DNA of 64,000 bases, taken from Nodosilinea sp. PGN35 (GTDB taxonomy: Bacteria > Cyanobacteriota > Cyanobacteriia > Phormidesmidales > Phormidesmidaceae). The notes beneath the pieces are model-generated. The model was given only the letters and a program-made list of their open reading frames with translations, had not been told where the DNA came from and ran no database searches. Below, piece after piece: positions 42,469 through 51,994 of the stretch (its first letter is position 1; the number at the start of each line of letters is the position of its first letter). Location of the stretch: NCBI RefSeq assembly GCF_029109325.1, contig NZ_JAQKQJ010000010.1, forward strand, positions 620,001-684,000, given 5' to 3'. Made by a program: the position numbers and the translations under genes.

Positions 42469-45400
42469 ATGCCCCAGCCCTACATCTCCCGCCCAGAGGC
42501 CGAAACTTTTTTGGCCGCTCTGGGCAATGCCATTGAAAAACCCCAGCACAGCCCGGTGGTGTTTCACCTGTGGGGCATTGGCGGTGTGGGTAAATCGACC
42601 CTGCTGCGGCAGGTGGCGGCGACATTTCCCCAGGCGGCCATACCGCTGTTGCCCAACGGTGCTCCGGTTTCCTTCGGCCAAACCGAGGGCATCGCCAACC
42701 CCGCCGACCTGATGAAAAAGCTGCACGGTCTGCTGGAGTCCCAATTTCTCGATCCGTCCTGGTTTGGTCGGGCCATCAGACCCCAGCCCGACCCCTTTGC
42801 CGAGCGCTACACCCAGTACTTTGACGCCATTCACCAGCTCAACACTACGGCCCCCGACGGCAAAGGTGGAGCCAGCCCCGAGCAACTGGGCCAGGTGAAA
42901 CAACTGCTGAAAAGCTTGACCCAGGGGGGCGGTGCTCTGGCAACCGCTACAGGCAACCCGGCAGTGGGCGGTGCCCTAGTTGTCGCCAGCAAGGGTACCG
43001 ATGCCATAGTTGATGGGGCTACTCTGGCTCTGTCGGAAAAAGACCGACTGCAAAGCCTGGTGCAGTCGCACCAGGCCACCCGCGACAAGCGCGACCTACA
43101 AGCGCTGCTGCTCGATCCGCTGCCCCACCTCACCCAGGCCTTTGTAAAAAGCCTTAGCCAGTGGGCCGAGCAAAAGCCGATTCTTCTCATCCTAGACACC
43201 TACGAGAAGGCCGACTTGGCCACCATCGACCTGTGGCTGTGGCGGACGCTGCTGAGCAATACCGACCTGGGGCGACACCGCATTCGCCTGGTGGTGGCGG
43301 GGCGCTACAACCTGCTCCAGCGGCCCGAGTGGGCGACGGTGCAGCAGAATGTGGTGCAGCAGACCAGCGATGTGGTCTATACCTACGGCCCCGAGAAGTT
43401 TACGCTGCTGCAAACCCAGCTTTACCTTTTTAACATCGGTATAGAAGATCCGCCTACAGTTGTCAGTATCTTCAAGGTCACCAAGGGCTGGCCCTACTAC
43501 CTCAACAAAATTCGTGAAACGCCCAACCTGGATGCCAGTCTGCTGACCCAAGACCTGGCTGCATTTTTGGTGAACCATGTGGCTCCATCAGATCAGAGCA
43601 AGGCGCGGCAGTTGGCCCAGGTGGCGGCCTGCTGCCGCTGGTTTGATGGACAAATGATCGAAGCGCTGGCGCAACAGCTGGGGTTGGGGCCGCCGGGGAT
43701 GCCGGAGGGGGCAACCTCCCATGGCGCGTGCCTTGAGTGGCTGCGGGAGCAGACCTTTGTGGAGCCGATGTCGGGCGGGCGATGGCGGCTAGACGATGTG
43801 GCGCGGGATGTGTTTCGTATGGCCCTGTGGCAGGAGGATCGACCCCGGTTTGAGCGCACCCACGACCTGCTAGCCCGCTATTTCAAGGCCAAAGCCAACC
43901 AGGCAGTGACGGCGGCCACGCCCACCTCAGAAAAGTATGAAAACCCCGACTGGTTGGAACCAATGGCGGGGCACTTGTACCACCTAACATTTACCCCAGC
44001 GCAGTCGGTACAGCGTACCTGGCTCACTCATATTTTGGAATCTACGCTGCTGGAGCAACCAGGGCTAGTTAGGTTTCCCTTACAAGGGCTGACTGAAGAC
44101 TATGCGTTGAATGAGCATCAATACCTGGCCCATGCGACCCGCAGCTTTTTGCAGCGAGTGGCCCCAGCCATCGAGTACGGTTGGGCTGTACTGGAAGAAA
44201 CCCCCATTGACTATGCCTATAACAAAGCTCAATTGGGCTTGGGTAAGGCCGCCATTGACCAGGCGGTAGAAACTTGCCTGAAAAACCCTGACCAATTTGA
44301 TGGTACGGCCAAGTTTGCAGCCTTTGCTTACAACGCTATGCGCTGTTCAAAAGACCAAGCCACTGATTGTCTACAAAAGGCCCAAGCCCAGGCCCAACAG
44401 CTTTTGGCCAAAGAGCCAGCCAACCTTCTGGCCGAGGTTTTCTCTTCCAGACTGGGCTACGGTTTCTACAAAGCCCAACTGTTTGATCAGGCGATTGCCT
44501 GCTATGACGTCGCATTAGCCATCAAAGCCGACTCTCACGAATCGCTCAGCAACAAAGGGTTGGCGCTGTTTTTCTTGGGCATTAAGTCTCAAGAAAGAGG
44601 CAATGAAGAGGAAGCGTTAGCGAAGCTATCCGAAGGAATCGCCTGCTATGATGCCGCTTTAGCTATTAAAGCCGACTCTCACGAATCGCTCAGCAACAAA
44701 GGGTTGGCGCTGTTTTTCTTGGGCATTAAGTCTCAAGAAGGAGGCAATGAGGAGGAAGCGTTAGCGAAGCTATCCGAAGGAATTGCCTGCTATGATGCCG
44801 CTTTAGCTATTAAAGCCGACTCTCACGAATCGCTTAGCAACAAAGGGTTGGCGCTGTTTTTCTTGGGCATTAAGTCTCAAGAAAGAGGCAATGAGGAGGA
44901 AGCGTTAGCGAAGCTATCCGAAGGAATCGCCTACTGTGACGCCGCTTTAGCTATCAAAGCCGACTATCCCCAAGCGCTCCTCAATAAAGGGCTGGCGCTG
45001 TCTGCCTTGGGCCGCAAGGAGGACGCCATCACCTGCTGTGACGCCGCCTTAGCCATTAAAGCCGACTATCCCGAAGCACTCTTCAACAAAGGGCTGGCGC
45101 TGTATGACTTGGGCCGCAAGGAGGACGCCATCGCCTGCTATGACGCCGCTTTAGCTATTAAAGTCGACTCTTACGAAGCACTCTTCAACAAAGGGCTGGC
45201 GCTGTATGACTTGGGCCGCAAGGAAGAGGCAATTGCCTGTTATGATGCCGCTTTAGCCATTAAAGCCAACTCTCACGAAGCGCTCAACAACAAAGGGGTT
45301 GCGCTGTCTGACTTAGGTCGCAATGAGGACGCCATTGCCTGCTACGACGCCGCCTTAGCCATCAAAGCCGACTTGCACGAAGCTTTACAAAGCCGAGGGA

Positions 45401-45972
45401 ATGTTTATTTTGCAAATGGTGAGTTAGAAAAAGCTCTGGCCGATTTTGATCGGGCGCTGGAGTTGCAACCTAGCAACCAACCGTTGACTGCCCAGCGTGC
45501 TTTAGTGCTTCTACAAATGGGTGACTCAAGCCAGCTTGCTACTGCACAGCAGGCCATAGCAGCGACTATGGCTGATCCAGCGCTGTTTGAGCGAATGCAG
45601 CGAAATATCCAGCAAGCTCTGACGGGCGGGCTATCTGAAACTCAGCAGCAAGTCATGCAGCAGGTCATAGCTAGCCTGAACCCTGGCGGTGAGCCTCTAG
45701 ATGCTGAGGCTCTGCAAGCTCAAATGCAAGACTATCAGGAATTTATTGCAGAGTACCAAGAGCTGATTCAAAAAAGCCCTGAAGCCTGGGGCCACTTTAC
45801 GGGGGCTTGCACAGCCATGATGTCTGATGACATTGAGGCTGCCATCAACCAACTGCAAGCAGCCATTGCACTCGTACCCGAATACAGGCAACTTTTACAA
45901 GACGACCCAGTTTCCTGGCCCGATGAGCTTCAACAGGATGAGCGGTTTCGATCGCTGCTGGAGGGAGCGTGA
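42469..45972 (+). CDS. STAND-type NTPase with TPR repeats
   Basis: 1167 residues. An N-terminal P-loop NTPase has Walker A WGIGGVGKSTLL (residues 35-46) and Walker B PILLILDTYEKAD (about 237-249), with STAND-like LRLVVAGRYNLL afterward. A helical region follows, then nine or so TPR units from about residue 670 (regular 34-residue unit CYDAALAIKADYPEALFN). Three of these carry an extra 14 residues (SQERGNEEEALAKL) and are 48 residues long. A distinct helical tail ends the protein. This is the domain layout of signalling or defence STANDs, where TPRs sense a ligand. It interrupts the fbp-zwf neighbourhood. Confidence 0.88.
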   Translation: MPQPYISRPEAETFLAALGNAIEKPQHSPVVFHLWGIGGVGKSTLLRQVAATFPQAAIPLLPNGAPVSFGQTEGIANPADLMKKLHGLLESQFLDPSWFGRAIRPQPDPFAERYTQYFDAIHQLNTTAPDGKGGASPEQLGQVKQLLKSLTQGGGALATATGNPAVGGALVVASKGTDAIVDGATLALSEKDRLQSLVQSHQATRDKRDLQALLLDPLPHLTQAFVKSLSQWAEQKPILLILDTYEKADLATIDLWLWRTLLSNTDLGRHRIRLVVAGRYNLLQRPEWATVQQNVVQQTSDVVYTYGPEKFTLLQTQLYLFNIGIEDPPTVVSIFKVTKGWPYYLNKIRETPNLDASLLTQDLAAFLVNHVAPSDQSKARQLAQVAACCRWFDGQMIEALAQQLGLGPPGMPEGATSHGACLEWLREQTFVEPMSGGRWRLDDVARDVFRMALWQEDRPRFERTHDLLARYFKAKANQAVTAATPTSEKYENPDWLEPMAGHLYHLTFTPAQSVQRTWLTHILESTLLEQPGLVRFPLQGLTEDYALNEHQYLAHATRSFLQRVAPAIEYGWAVLEETPIDYAYNKAQLGLGKAAIDQAVETCLKNPDQFDGTAKFAAFAYNAMRCSKDQATDCLQKAQAQAQQLLAKEPANLLAEVFSSRLGYGFYKAQLFDQAIACYDVALAIKADSHESLSNKGLALFFLGIKSQERGNEEEALAKLSEGIACYDAALAIKADSHESLSNKGLALFFLGIKSQEGGNEEEALAKLSEGIACYDAALAIKADSHESLSNKGLALFFLGIKSQERGNEEEALAKLSEGIAYCDAALAIKADYPQALLNKGLALSALGRKEDAITCCDAALAIKADYPEALFNKGLALYDLGRKEDAIACYDAALAIKVDSYEALFNKGLALYDLGRKEEAIACYDAALAIKANSHEALNNKGVALSDLGRNEDAIACYDAALAIKADLHEALQSRGNVYFANGELEKALADFDRALELQPSNQPLTAQRALVLLQMGDSSQLATAQQAIAATMADPALFERMQRNIQQALTGGLSETQQQVMQQVIASLNPGGEPLDAEALQAQMQDYQEFIAEYQELIQKSPEAWGHFTGACTAMMSDDIEAAINQLQAAIALVPEYRQLLQDDPVSWPDELQQDERFRSLLEGA
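44497..44928 (+). repeat. Three tandem 144-bp units within the STAND-TPR gene
   Basis: Units start at 44497, 44641 and 44785, are almost identical and encode 48 residues each. They consist of a normal 102-bp TPR plus a 42-bp insert rich in GCGTTAGCGAAGCTATCCG. The following TPRs return to 102-bp spacing (44929, 45031 and so on). Near identity points to recent duplication. Confidence 0.93.
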
Positions 45973-46435
45973 AGGGGTAAATGGCCGCCGCCGCTCTAGC
46001 CCAGAGCGCTATGCTAGAGAGTAGGCGATCGCCCCGGAGGCTGCGATGACCGCTCTTTCACCCTGGACTATTTACTACACCAGCGACGGTGAGCCCGTAG
46101 CCGCAACCTACGCCCTGCTCACCACCCCAGAGTGCTACAGATTAGGCGATCGCTCTGGTGGATCTGCGCCGTTAAACCAGGCTTAAGCTGGCTGGGCCAC
46201 CCTAAAAAAAGTCCTTCCGCCCGGAGGCAGAGGGGCAAAATGGTGATCTTCAATACCCTTTTAGATTGGTTGCTTAAGAGCGTCTATAGTCTGCCTGGGT
46301 TCTTCTAATCTGCTGGCACTATGAAAAAGAATTGCGTTATGGCGCAATCTTCCAACCATGCCTTTGCGCCCACCTTGCCCAGCCTGCGGCAGCCCCTGTG
46401 CCCCCGATACCTCCGGTGTTTAACCCCCTAAGCCT
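45973..46435. other. Interval with a Uma2 remnant before zwf
   Basis: 463 bp. Between 46046 and 46186 there is a truncated Uma2 start (listed separately). The rest is non-coding: a possible stem, CTTCCGCCCGGAGG, and the zwf promoter. No other gene is visible. Confidence 0.6.
46046..46186 (+). pseudogene. Uma2 family remnant (N-terminal fragment)
   Basis: 46 codons from an ATG with a GGAGG 5 bp upstream. WTIYYTSDGEPVAATYALL closely resembles the N-terminus of cyanobacterial Uma2 proteins (YYSSDGEPVAET), after which the frame diverges (CYRLGDRSGGSAP) and stops. The catalytic core is missing, so this is a decayed fragment. Confidence 0.65.
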
Positions 46436-47965
46436 ATGGTTTCCCTGCTTGAAAATCCCCTCCGCGTTGGCCTCCAGCAGGATCGCATCCCCGAGCCGCA
46501 AATATTGGTAATCTTTGGGGCCTCCGGCGACTTGACCCAGCGCAAAATCGTCCCCGCCATCTACCAAATGCGGCGCGAGCGGCGGCTGCCCCCCGAGCTC
46601 ACCATCGTCGGCGTCGCCCGCCGCGAGTGGAGCCACGACTTTTTTCGTGAGCACCTGCGCGAGGGTGTCGAAGAATTTGGCAACGGTCTGGGCCATGAAG
46701 CCATCTGGAATGACTTCGCCCGGGGCCTGTTTTACTGCCCCGGCGACATCGACAACCCGGCCTCCTACCAGGCGCTTAAGACGCTGCTGGCCGAGATTGA
46801 CGAAACCAGGGGCACCAAGGGCAACCGGGTGTTCTACCTCTCGGTAGCGCCGCGCTTCTTTGGCGAGGCCACCCAGCAGCTCGGGGCCGCAGGCATGCTC
46901 GACGACCCCGACAAACAGCGGCTGATCATCGAAAAGCCCTTCGGCAAAGATCTGTCCTCGGCGCGGGTGCTCAACCGGGTGGTGCAAGACGTCTGCGACG
47001 AGCGCCAGATCTACCGCATCGACCACTACCTGGGCAAAGAGACCGTTCAAAACTTGATGGTGTTTCGCTTTGCCAACGCCATCTTTGAGCCCCTGTGGAA
47101 CCGGCAGTTTGTCGATCACGTACAGATCACCGTGGCCGAAACCGTAGGTCTAGAGGGCCGGGCGGGCTACTACGAAACCGCCGGGGCGCTGCGCGATATG
47201 GTGCAAAACCACCTGATGCAGCTCTTCTGCCTCACCGCCATGGAGGCCCCCAACTCCCTCGACGCCGACGCCATTCGCAACGAGAAGACTAAGGTGCTGC
47301 AAGCCACCCGCCTGGCCGACATCGACGACATCAGCCAGTCTGCCGTGCGCGGCCAGTACTCCGGCGGGTGGATGAAGGGCCAGTCGGTACCGGGCTACCG
47401 TGAGGAAGAAGGGGCCAACCCCAGCTCCACGGTGCAGACCTTTAGCGCCATCAAGCTCGAGATCGACAACTGGCGCTGGAAGGGGGTGCCCTTCTACATG
47501 CGCACCGGCAAGCGCATGCCCAAGAAAGTGAGCGAAATTTCCATTCACTTCAAAGATGTGCCCCACCTGATGTTTCAGTCCGCCGCCCAGCAGATGAACC
47601 ACAACGTGCTGGCCCTGCGCATCCAGCCCGACGAGGGCATCTCCATGCGCTTTGAGGTGAAGACACCGGGCAACTCGCTGCGGACGCGATCGGTGGACAT
47701 GGACTTTCGCTACGATGCCGCCTTTGGCCAGGCCAACACCGACGCCTATGCCCGCCTGATTGTGGACTGCATGCTGGCCGACCAGACCCTGTTCACCCGC
47801 GGTGACGAGGTCGAAGCCTCCTGGCGGCTGCTGACCCCCCTGCTCGAAGCCTGGGATGCCCCCGCTGATCCCAAGGCGATTCCCCTGTATGAGGCGGGCA
47901 CCTGGGGGCCGATGGAGGCCGAGTTTTTGCTCAACAAAGATGGCCGCCGCTGGCGACGCCTTTAA
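46436..47965 (+). CDS. zwf: Glucose-6-phosphate 1-dehydrogenase
   Basis: 509 residues. The NADP-binding motif is [13 protein letters not shown] (about residues 26-38), and the active site is [13 protein letters not shown] with catalytic His and the substrate-binding Lys. [11 protein letters not shown] and [11 protein letters not shown] are further signatures. It catalyses the first step of the oxidative pentose phosphate pathway, the main NADPH source in the dark. In cyanobacteria it needs OpcA for assembly and is redox-regulated; opcA follows, separated by a heptamer array. Confidence 0.96.
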   Translation: MVSLLENPLRVGLQQDRIPEPQILVIFGASGDLTQRKIVPAIYQMRRERRLPPELTIVGVARREWSHDFFREHLREGVEEFGNGLGHEAIWNDFARGLFYCPGDIDNPASYQALKTLLAEIDETRGTKGNRVFYLSVAPRFFGEATQQLGAAGMLDDPDKQRLIIEKPFGKDLSSARVLNRVVQDVCDERQIYRIDHYLGKETVQNLMVFRFANAIFEPLWNRQFVDHVQITVAETVGLEGRAGYYETAGALRDMVQNHLMQLFCLTAMEAPNSLDADAIRNEKTKVLQATRLADIDDISQSAVRGQYSGGWMKGQSVPGYREEEGANPSSTVQTFSAIKLEIDNWRWKGVPFYMRTGKRMPKKVSEISIHFKDVPHLMFQSAAQQMNHNVLALRIQPDEGISMRFEVKTPGNSLRTRSVDMDFRYDAAFGQANTDAYARLIVDCMLADQTLFTRGDEVEASWRLLTPLLEAWDAPADPKAIPLYEAGTWGPMEAEFLLNKDGRRWRRL

Positions 47966-47968
47966 CCC

Positions 47969-48060
47969 AGTTTTGAATTTTAAGTTTTGAGTTTTGAATT
48001 ATGGCTCACTTTCCCCATTCAAAACTCAAAACTAAGCACTCAAAACTCAAAACTCCCCTC
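47969..48060. repeat. TTTTGAG/CAAAACT heptamer array between zwf and opcA
   Basis: A run of about 13 heptamers: GTTTTGA, ATTTTAA, GTTTTGA, GTTTTGA and so on, then TCAAAAC, TCAAAAC, TCAAAAC in the second half. It is immediately followed by a CATCCACC-rich stretch before opcA. Both halves are complementary. Confidence 0.88.
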
Positions 48061-48106
48061 ACTCATCCACCCCCCCACCCCTTACCCATCCACCCACCCC
48101 ACTCCC

Positions 48107-49435
48107 ATGACCACCACTCCCATCGTTGCCTTGCAAAAGCCCAAGGATATCTCCCTCGACGAGATCGAGTCAGAGCTTCAGAGTATCTGGCGCATGCAGG
48201 ACTCGGGGCTGACCGCTCCCACGGCGACCCGAGCCACCACCTTCACCATGGTGATCTATGAGCCCGAGGAGGTGCAGCAGATCTTGGCCGCCCTGGGCTA
48301 CTACACCGGCTTCATTGACAGCAGCCACGGCCCCCAGACTCGGGAGGCCATTCGCCAGGCCCAGATGGCCTACGACCTGCGGGTGACGGGCCGGGTTGAC
48401 CCCCCCACCCTGGCGCGTCTGCGTCAGGAGTACGCCCAGCTGTCTGAGGCCCAAAAGCAGTACCCCAACCTCGACCAGCGGGGGTTTAGCCTGAGCGAGT
48501 CGATCTCGGCCCACAACCCCTGCCGCATCATCAGCCTCTGCCCCACCTTTGGGGAAGATACGGGGGTGACCGCCCAGGTTTCGGTATACTGCCCGGTGCA
48601 GAAGAAAGGCTCGGGCAACCTGGTGTGCTGTGAGTACATCAACCTGCGGGGCACTAAAGCGGCCCTGGGGCGCGTCAGCGACCTGATCGCCTCGCTGACG
48701 CTGCCGGAGCTGCCCAAGTTTGTCTGGTGGAAGGCCACCCCCAGCCCTGAGCAGCTGATCTTTCAAAACCTGGCCAAGTCGAGCAACTGTATCATTGTGG
48801 ACTCGAGCTACTTCAGCGACGCCGAGGCCGAGCTGCAAAAAATGCAGGAGCTGATCGAGGCGGGCACCTACATTGCCGACCTCAACTGGCACCGGCTGGC
48901 CCCCTGGCAGGAGCTGACCGCCGCTGCCTTTGACCCTCCCGAGCGGCGCGAGTCGCTGGTGGATGTAGACCGCATCAGCATTGACTATGAGCAGGGCAAC
49001 GCGGCCCAGGCGCTGCTGTACCTGGGCTGGTTTGCCAGTCGCCTGGGCTGGCAGCCGATCAATTACGTCGAAGAGGGCGGCGTCTACAACATCAAGAAAA
49101 TTCATTTCAAAGGCACCAACGGTCTCAACATTGAGGCGGAGCTGGCGGGCATTCCGGTGGCGGACTCGGGGGAGGTGGTGGGCGACTTGACCGGGCTGCG
49201 CCTGGCCTCCACCGACAAAAACGCCAACTGCTGCACCATTCTGTGCTCGGAGACCACCGGCTGCATGCGCATGGAGGCCGGGGGCGGTGCCCAGGCCTGC
49301 CAGGTGGAGCAGGTGACAGCGCTGTCTGACCAGAAGGCCGACTTCATGCTGGGGCAGCAGCTCCAGCGCTGGGGCGAGGATGTGCTCTACGAGGAGAGCC
49401 TGGCCATGGTGGCGAAGATTATGAATCTGTTGTAA
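48107..49435 (+). CDS. opcA: Glucose-6-phosphate dehydrogenase assembly protein OpcA
   Basis: 442 residues from the chosen ATG (MTTTPIVALQKPKDIS). Residues about 40-100 resemble a peptidoglycan-binding-like helical domain (LAALGYYTGFIDSSHGPQ), and the rest is the OpcA fold with cysteine-rich ISLCPTFGEDTG, NLVCCEYINLRGT, NANCCTILCSETTGCMR. OpcA is an allosteric activator and assembly factor of G6PDH whose cysteines mediate thioredoxin control. Upstream codons run through repeats and are rejected as start. Confidence 0.95.
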   Translation: MTTTPIVALQKPKDISLDEIESELQSIWRMQDSGLTAPTATRATTFTMVIYEPEEVQQILAALGYYTGFIDSSHGPQTREAIRQAQMAYDLRVTGRVDPPTLARLRQEYAQLSEAQKQYPNLDQRGFSLSESISAHNPCRIISLCPTFGEDTGVTAQVSVYCPVQKKGSGNLVCCEYINLRGTKAALGRVSDLIASLTLPELPKFVWWKATPSPEQLIFQNLAKSSNCIIVDSSYFSDAEAELQKMQELIEAGTYIADLNWHRLAPWQELTAAAFDPPERRESLVDVDRISIDYEQGNAAQALLYLGWFASRLGWQPINYVEEGGVYNIKKIHFKGTNGLNIEAELAGIPVADSGEVVGDLTGLRLASTDKNANCCTILCSETTGCMRMEAGGGAQACQVEQVTALSDQKADFMLGQQLQRWGEDVLYEESLAMVAKIMNLL

Positions 49436-49452
49436 GTCTAGGGAGGCTACGG

Positions 49453-49651
49453 ATGACTGTCGCGCGATCGCAGCCGCTCTCCCTTGAGCAGTTTCTGCAG
49501 CAGTGCCCTGAGGATGGCCGCTACGAGTTAGTGGGTGGAGAGCTGGGGAGAATTTTGGCTACCCGGCAGCATGAAGATGTCGTACGATCGCCTTCGTTCA
49601 GCCACCTTTCCAGAGCTGGCGCTGTCGATGGATGACATACTGCAATCCTAA
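49453..49651 (+). pseudogene. Uma2 family pseudogene with internal deletion
   Basis: The first 43 codons give a good Uma2 start (LSLEQFLQQCPEDGRYELVG, GELGRILATRQHEDV). Then the core is missing and the frame shifts. In another frame the end of a Uma2 protein reappears (YDRLRSATFPELALSMDDIL) and stops at 49649-49651. So about two thirds of the gene have been deleted. It sits just after opcA. Confidence 0.75.
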
Positions 49652-49670
49652 GCATCCTTCAGCTCTATCC

Positions 49671-50345
49671 ATGCCGATGCCGCCTACCCTGTCCGGAGAA
49701 GTTCTCACCGTTGGCTCCACTTGCCTGCACCTGCTGGGCGATCGCGCCCTCTACCTACCCAGCCAGCGCGCCCTGCTGGTATCTGACGTGCACCTGGGCA
49801 AGGCCGAGACCTTTCAGCAATACGGGCTGCCGGTGCCCAGCCAGGTAAACCAGGGCACCCTGGCGCGGCTGGAGTCCCTCTGTGCCCAGTGCCAGCCCGA
49901 CTCGCTGTGGATTTTGGGGGATCTGTTCCACGGGCGCGAGGGCCTGGGCGATGGGGTGATCGACGCCTGGCTGAAATTCCTGCACCGCACCCAGGTGAGC
50001 GCCCACCTGATTCTCGGCAACCACGATCGCCATTTGCAAGACCCCCTTACCCAGCTCTCGGTACAGTGCTGGGTAGAGGCGGTGGAGGTCGATGGCGTGC
50101 TGCTGAGCCACGAGCCAGATTTAAACCCCGATCGCCTGAATATCTGCGGCCACATTCACCCCTGTTTTCGGCTGAAGCTGGGGGGCGATCGCCTGCGCCT
50201 GCCCTGCTTTCACTGGCAGCCCCGGCAAAACCGGCTGACGCTGCCCTCCTTTGGCGAGTTTACCGGCGGCTACGACATTGTGCTGGCGGCGGGGGAGACG
50301 GCCTACGTGGTGGCGGAGGGGGCGGTGGTGGGGTTTGGCAAGTAG
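49671..50345 (+). CDS. Metallophosphoesterase, PdeM-like
   Basis: 224 residues from the chosen ATG (MPMPPTLSGEVLTVG). The metal-binding motifs are LVSDVHLGKAE, WILGDLFHGREG, LILGNHDRHL, LLSHEP and ICGHIHPCF. This is the calcineurin-like family YbjA/PdeM, which is associated with ligase-linked DNA repair in other bacteria. The substrate is not determined here. It follows the Uma2 pseudogene closely and is succeeded by heptamer arrays. Confidence 0.88.
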   Translation: MPMPPTLSGEVLTVGSTCLHLLGDRALYLPSQRALLVSDVHLGKAETFQQYGLPVPSQVNQGTLARLESLCAQCQPDSLWILGDLFHGREGLGDGVIDAWLKFLHRTQVSAHLILGNHDRHLQDPLTQLSVQCWVEAVEVDGVLLSHEPDLNPDRLNICGHIHPCFRLKLGGDRLRLPCFHWQPRQNRLTLPSFGEFTGGYDIVLAAGETAYVVAEGAVVGFGK

Positions 50346-50520
50346 ACCAATTTTGGAGTTTAGATTTTGGATTTTGGTGGGTGGGACTGTTGCAGCTAGG
50401 AGACAGGCAAGAGGGGCATTGCAGGCATAAGTTGCTCTCCAATCCACAGCCTAAACCTTTTCTCAGTCGGGCCGATTGTGCCAATCCAAAATCCAAAACC
50501 CAAAATCTAAAATCCCCCAG
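50346..50520. repeat. ATTTTGG / ATCCAAA heptamer arrays
   Basis: Two short arrays of opposite polarity, ATTTTGG, AGTTTAG, ATTTTGG, ATTTTGG near 50350 and ATCCAAA, ATCCAAA, ACCCAAA, ATCTAAA near 50483, flank a unique 110-bp centre. They are mutually complementary and could pair. Confidence 0.8.
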
Positions 50521-50565
50521 GGCCAGGCGCTATGCTAGATCTCTGGGTTTCTGAGGGTCATAGCG

Positions 50566-51381
50566 ATGACAAAGGCCAAAGTATGGATGGTAGTGGCGCT
50601 CTGTAGTGTTTTCGTCGCGGTGGCCGCGATCGCCCTCGCCCTCGGACGGCGCAATGATCCCGCCGTAGTCATGCCCACCAGTCCCGAGGAACAAACCGAC
50701 CAGCCCGTGGTGGTAGACCCCACTGAGCCAGCCCCAGGAACAGGCCCAGGAACAGGCCCAGGAACAGGGACAACGCCAACCCCGAGCCCGCCGGAACCTG
50801 GGGTTGGGGGCACCGGGCAGGCGGTCAACCCACCCCAGGCGGCACAGCTCATCGCCAGTCAGCCCGAGGCGCAGATCAATTTGCGATCGCAGCCCACCAC
50901 CAGCTCCGACGCCAGGGGCTACGGGTTGGTGGGCGACCCGGTGCAGCTGCTGCGCCAGGCCCAGGCCAGCGACGGCACCTGGTACTTCGTCAAGTTTGAA
51001 GAGTCGGGGGCCGAGGGCTGGATTCGCGGCGACTTCATCAACACCGAAGGGCGGGCCACGCCTCTGTCGCAGCGGGCCGGGGCCAGCAGCACCTGTGAGG
51101 GTCTGATGGAAGGCATGACCGTTACAGCCTTCTACGACGCCAACGGCTTTCACCTGGTGCGGTTTGTCAATATGGAGACCAACAACACCTTCGACGCGAC
51201 GCTCAGCCGCCAGGGCAGCAGCAACCAGGGGCAGCCGCTCTACCAGGGCAGCACTAGCCCGCCGACCAGCGACAGCAGCTATCCGGTATCGCTGGTCGAT
51301 CTGTCTGGGGGCAGCCCACGCAGCGGCTCTCGGATCACCCTGAGCTACGCAGGCATTGAGGGCAGTGCGACCTGTGACTAG
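50566..51381 (+). CDS. SH3-domain membrane-anchored protein
   Basis: 271 residues. An N-terminal membrane span (residues 6-26, VWMVVALCSVFVAVAAIALA) is followed by a Pro/Thr linker with PGTG repeated three times (encoded by a 12-bp tandem repeat at about 50739). Residues about 100-150 (AQINLRSQPTTSSDARG, VKFEESGAEGWIRGDFI) form a bacterial SH3 domain. A cysteine-bounded C-terminal domain (CEGLMEGM to SATCD) completes it. It is likely a periplasmic cell-wall-associated protein of unknown role. Confidence 0.75.
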   Translation: MTKAKVWMVVALCSVFVAVAAIALALGRRNDPAVVMPTSPEEQTDQPVVVDPTEPAPGTGPGTGPGTGTTPTPSPPEPGVGGTGQAVNPPQAAQLIASQPEAQINLRSQPTTSSDARGYGLVGDPVQLLRQAQASDGTWYFVKFEESGAEGWIRGDFINTEGRATPLSQRAGASSTCEGLMEGMTVTAFYDANGFHLVRFVNMETNNTFDATLSRQGSSNQGQPLYQGSTSPPTSDSSYPVSLVDLSGGSPRSGSRITLSYAGIEGSATCD

Positions 51382-51399
51382 AGAGCGGGATAGGCAGGT

Positions 51400-51485
51400 T
51401 TGAATTTTGAGGTTTGAATTTTGAATTAAGGGCACAAACTCAATCCTTAAAACTCAGAACTCAAAATTAAGCACTCAAAACTCCC
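51400..51485. repeat. TTTTGAA heptamer array
   Basis: Twelve or so heptamers (GTTTGAA, TTTTGAG, GTTTGAA, TTTTGAA, then TCAAAAT, TCAAAAC and so on) in two inverted halves, located between the SH3 gene and the next small gene. Confidence 0.85.
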
Positions 51486-51581
51486 CTCTTTTAATCTCCT
51501 CAATTTCTCTGGGCAACCCATCCCAGGGCTAGGTGCGCTGATAAAATTGAAGCCTAAAGCCGCCACCTAAGGAGCAGCCCC

Positions 51582-51812
51582 ATGGCCACAGAACTCAGCG
51601 CCGAAGAGCAGCAGGAGCTAGATGCTCTGCGGCAGATCATCGAACAGGCGATCGCCGACGGCGTGCTCACCCAGACCGAGCGCGATGCCATCACCACTGC
51701 TATGCGCGCCGACGGCAAAGTGACCTACGAAGAACTTGAACTCGTTCGTCAACTGGTCAGCGACAAAGTCGCCGCCGGAGAGTTAACAATCGAAAACTCT
51801 TCCGGAATGTGA
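51582..51812 (+). CDS. Small acidic helical protein
   Basis: 76 residues, soluble and acidic, predicted all-helical: ELSAEEQQELDALRQIIEQA, DGVLTQTERDAITTAMRADG, VTYEELELVRQLVSDKVA. The alternating DG.LT..E pattern resembles a small calcium-independent EF-like or TerB-like helical protein, but I do not recognise a family. A good AAGGAG lies upstream of the ATG. It is monocistronic. Confidence 0.6.
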   Translation: MATELSAEEQQELDALRQIIEQAIADGVLTQTERDAITTAMRADGKVTYEELELVRQLVSDKVAAGELTIENSSGM

Positions 51813-51994
51813 CCAGCCCCGACGAACTCTAGTCCTGGGACGTATCGATTCCTAGCTGTCCTGCTCAGCGGTAACATCAGGTCGCGGCTGAACACCGTCC
51901 CTGAGCGATGGGCCAACAGGCAATGCCGTGATCGACGCTGCTCTGCGATCGCCCCCCAACACCATCCCATCCGCTTCCCTTATCCCCAGGTTGC

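Noticed and set aside
44497..45400. Possible CRISPR-like or minisatellite array
   Set aside because: The regular spacing is that of TPR codons (102 or 144 bp) within one open frame; there are no unique spacers between short identical repeats.
46436..47119. Minus-strand open frame over the start of zwf
   Set aside because: Overlaps zwf antisense and shows no family features.
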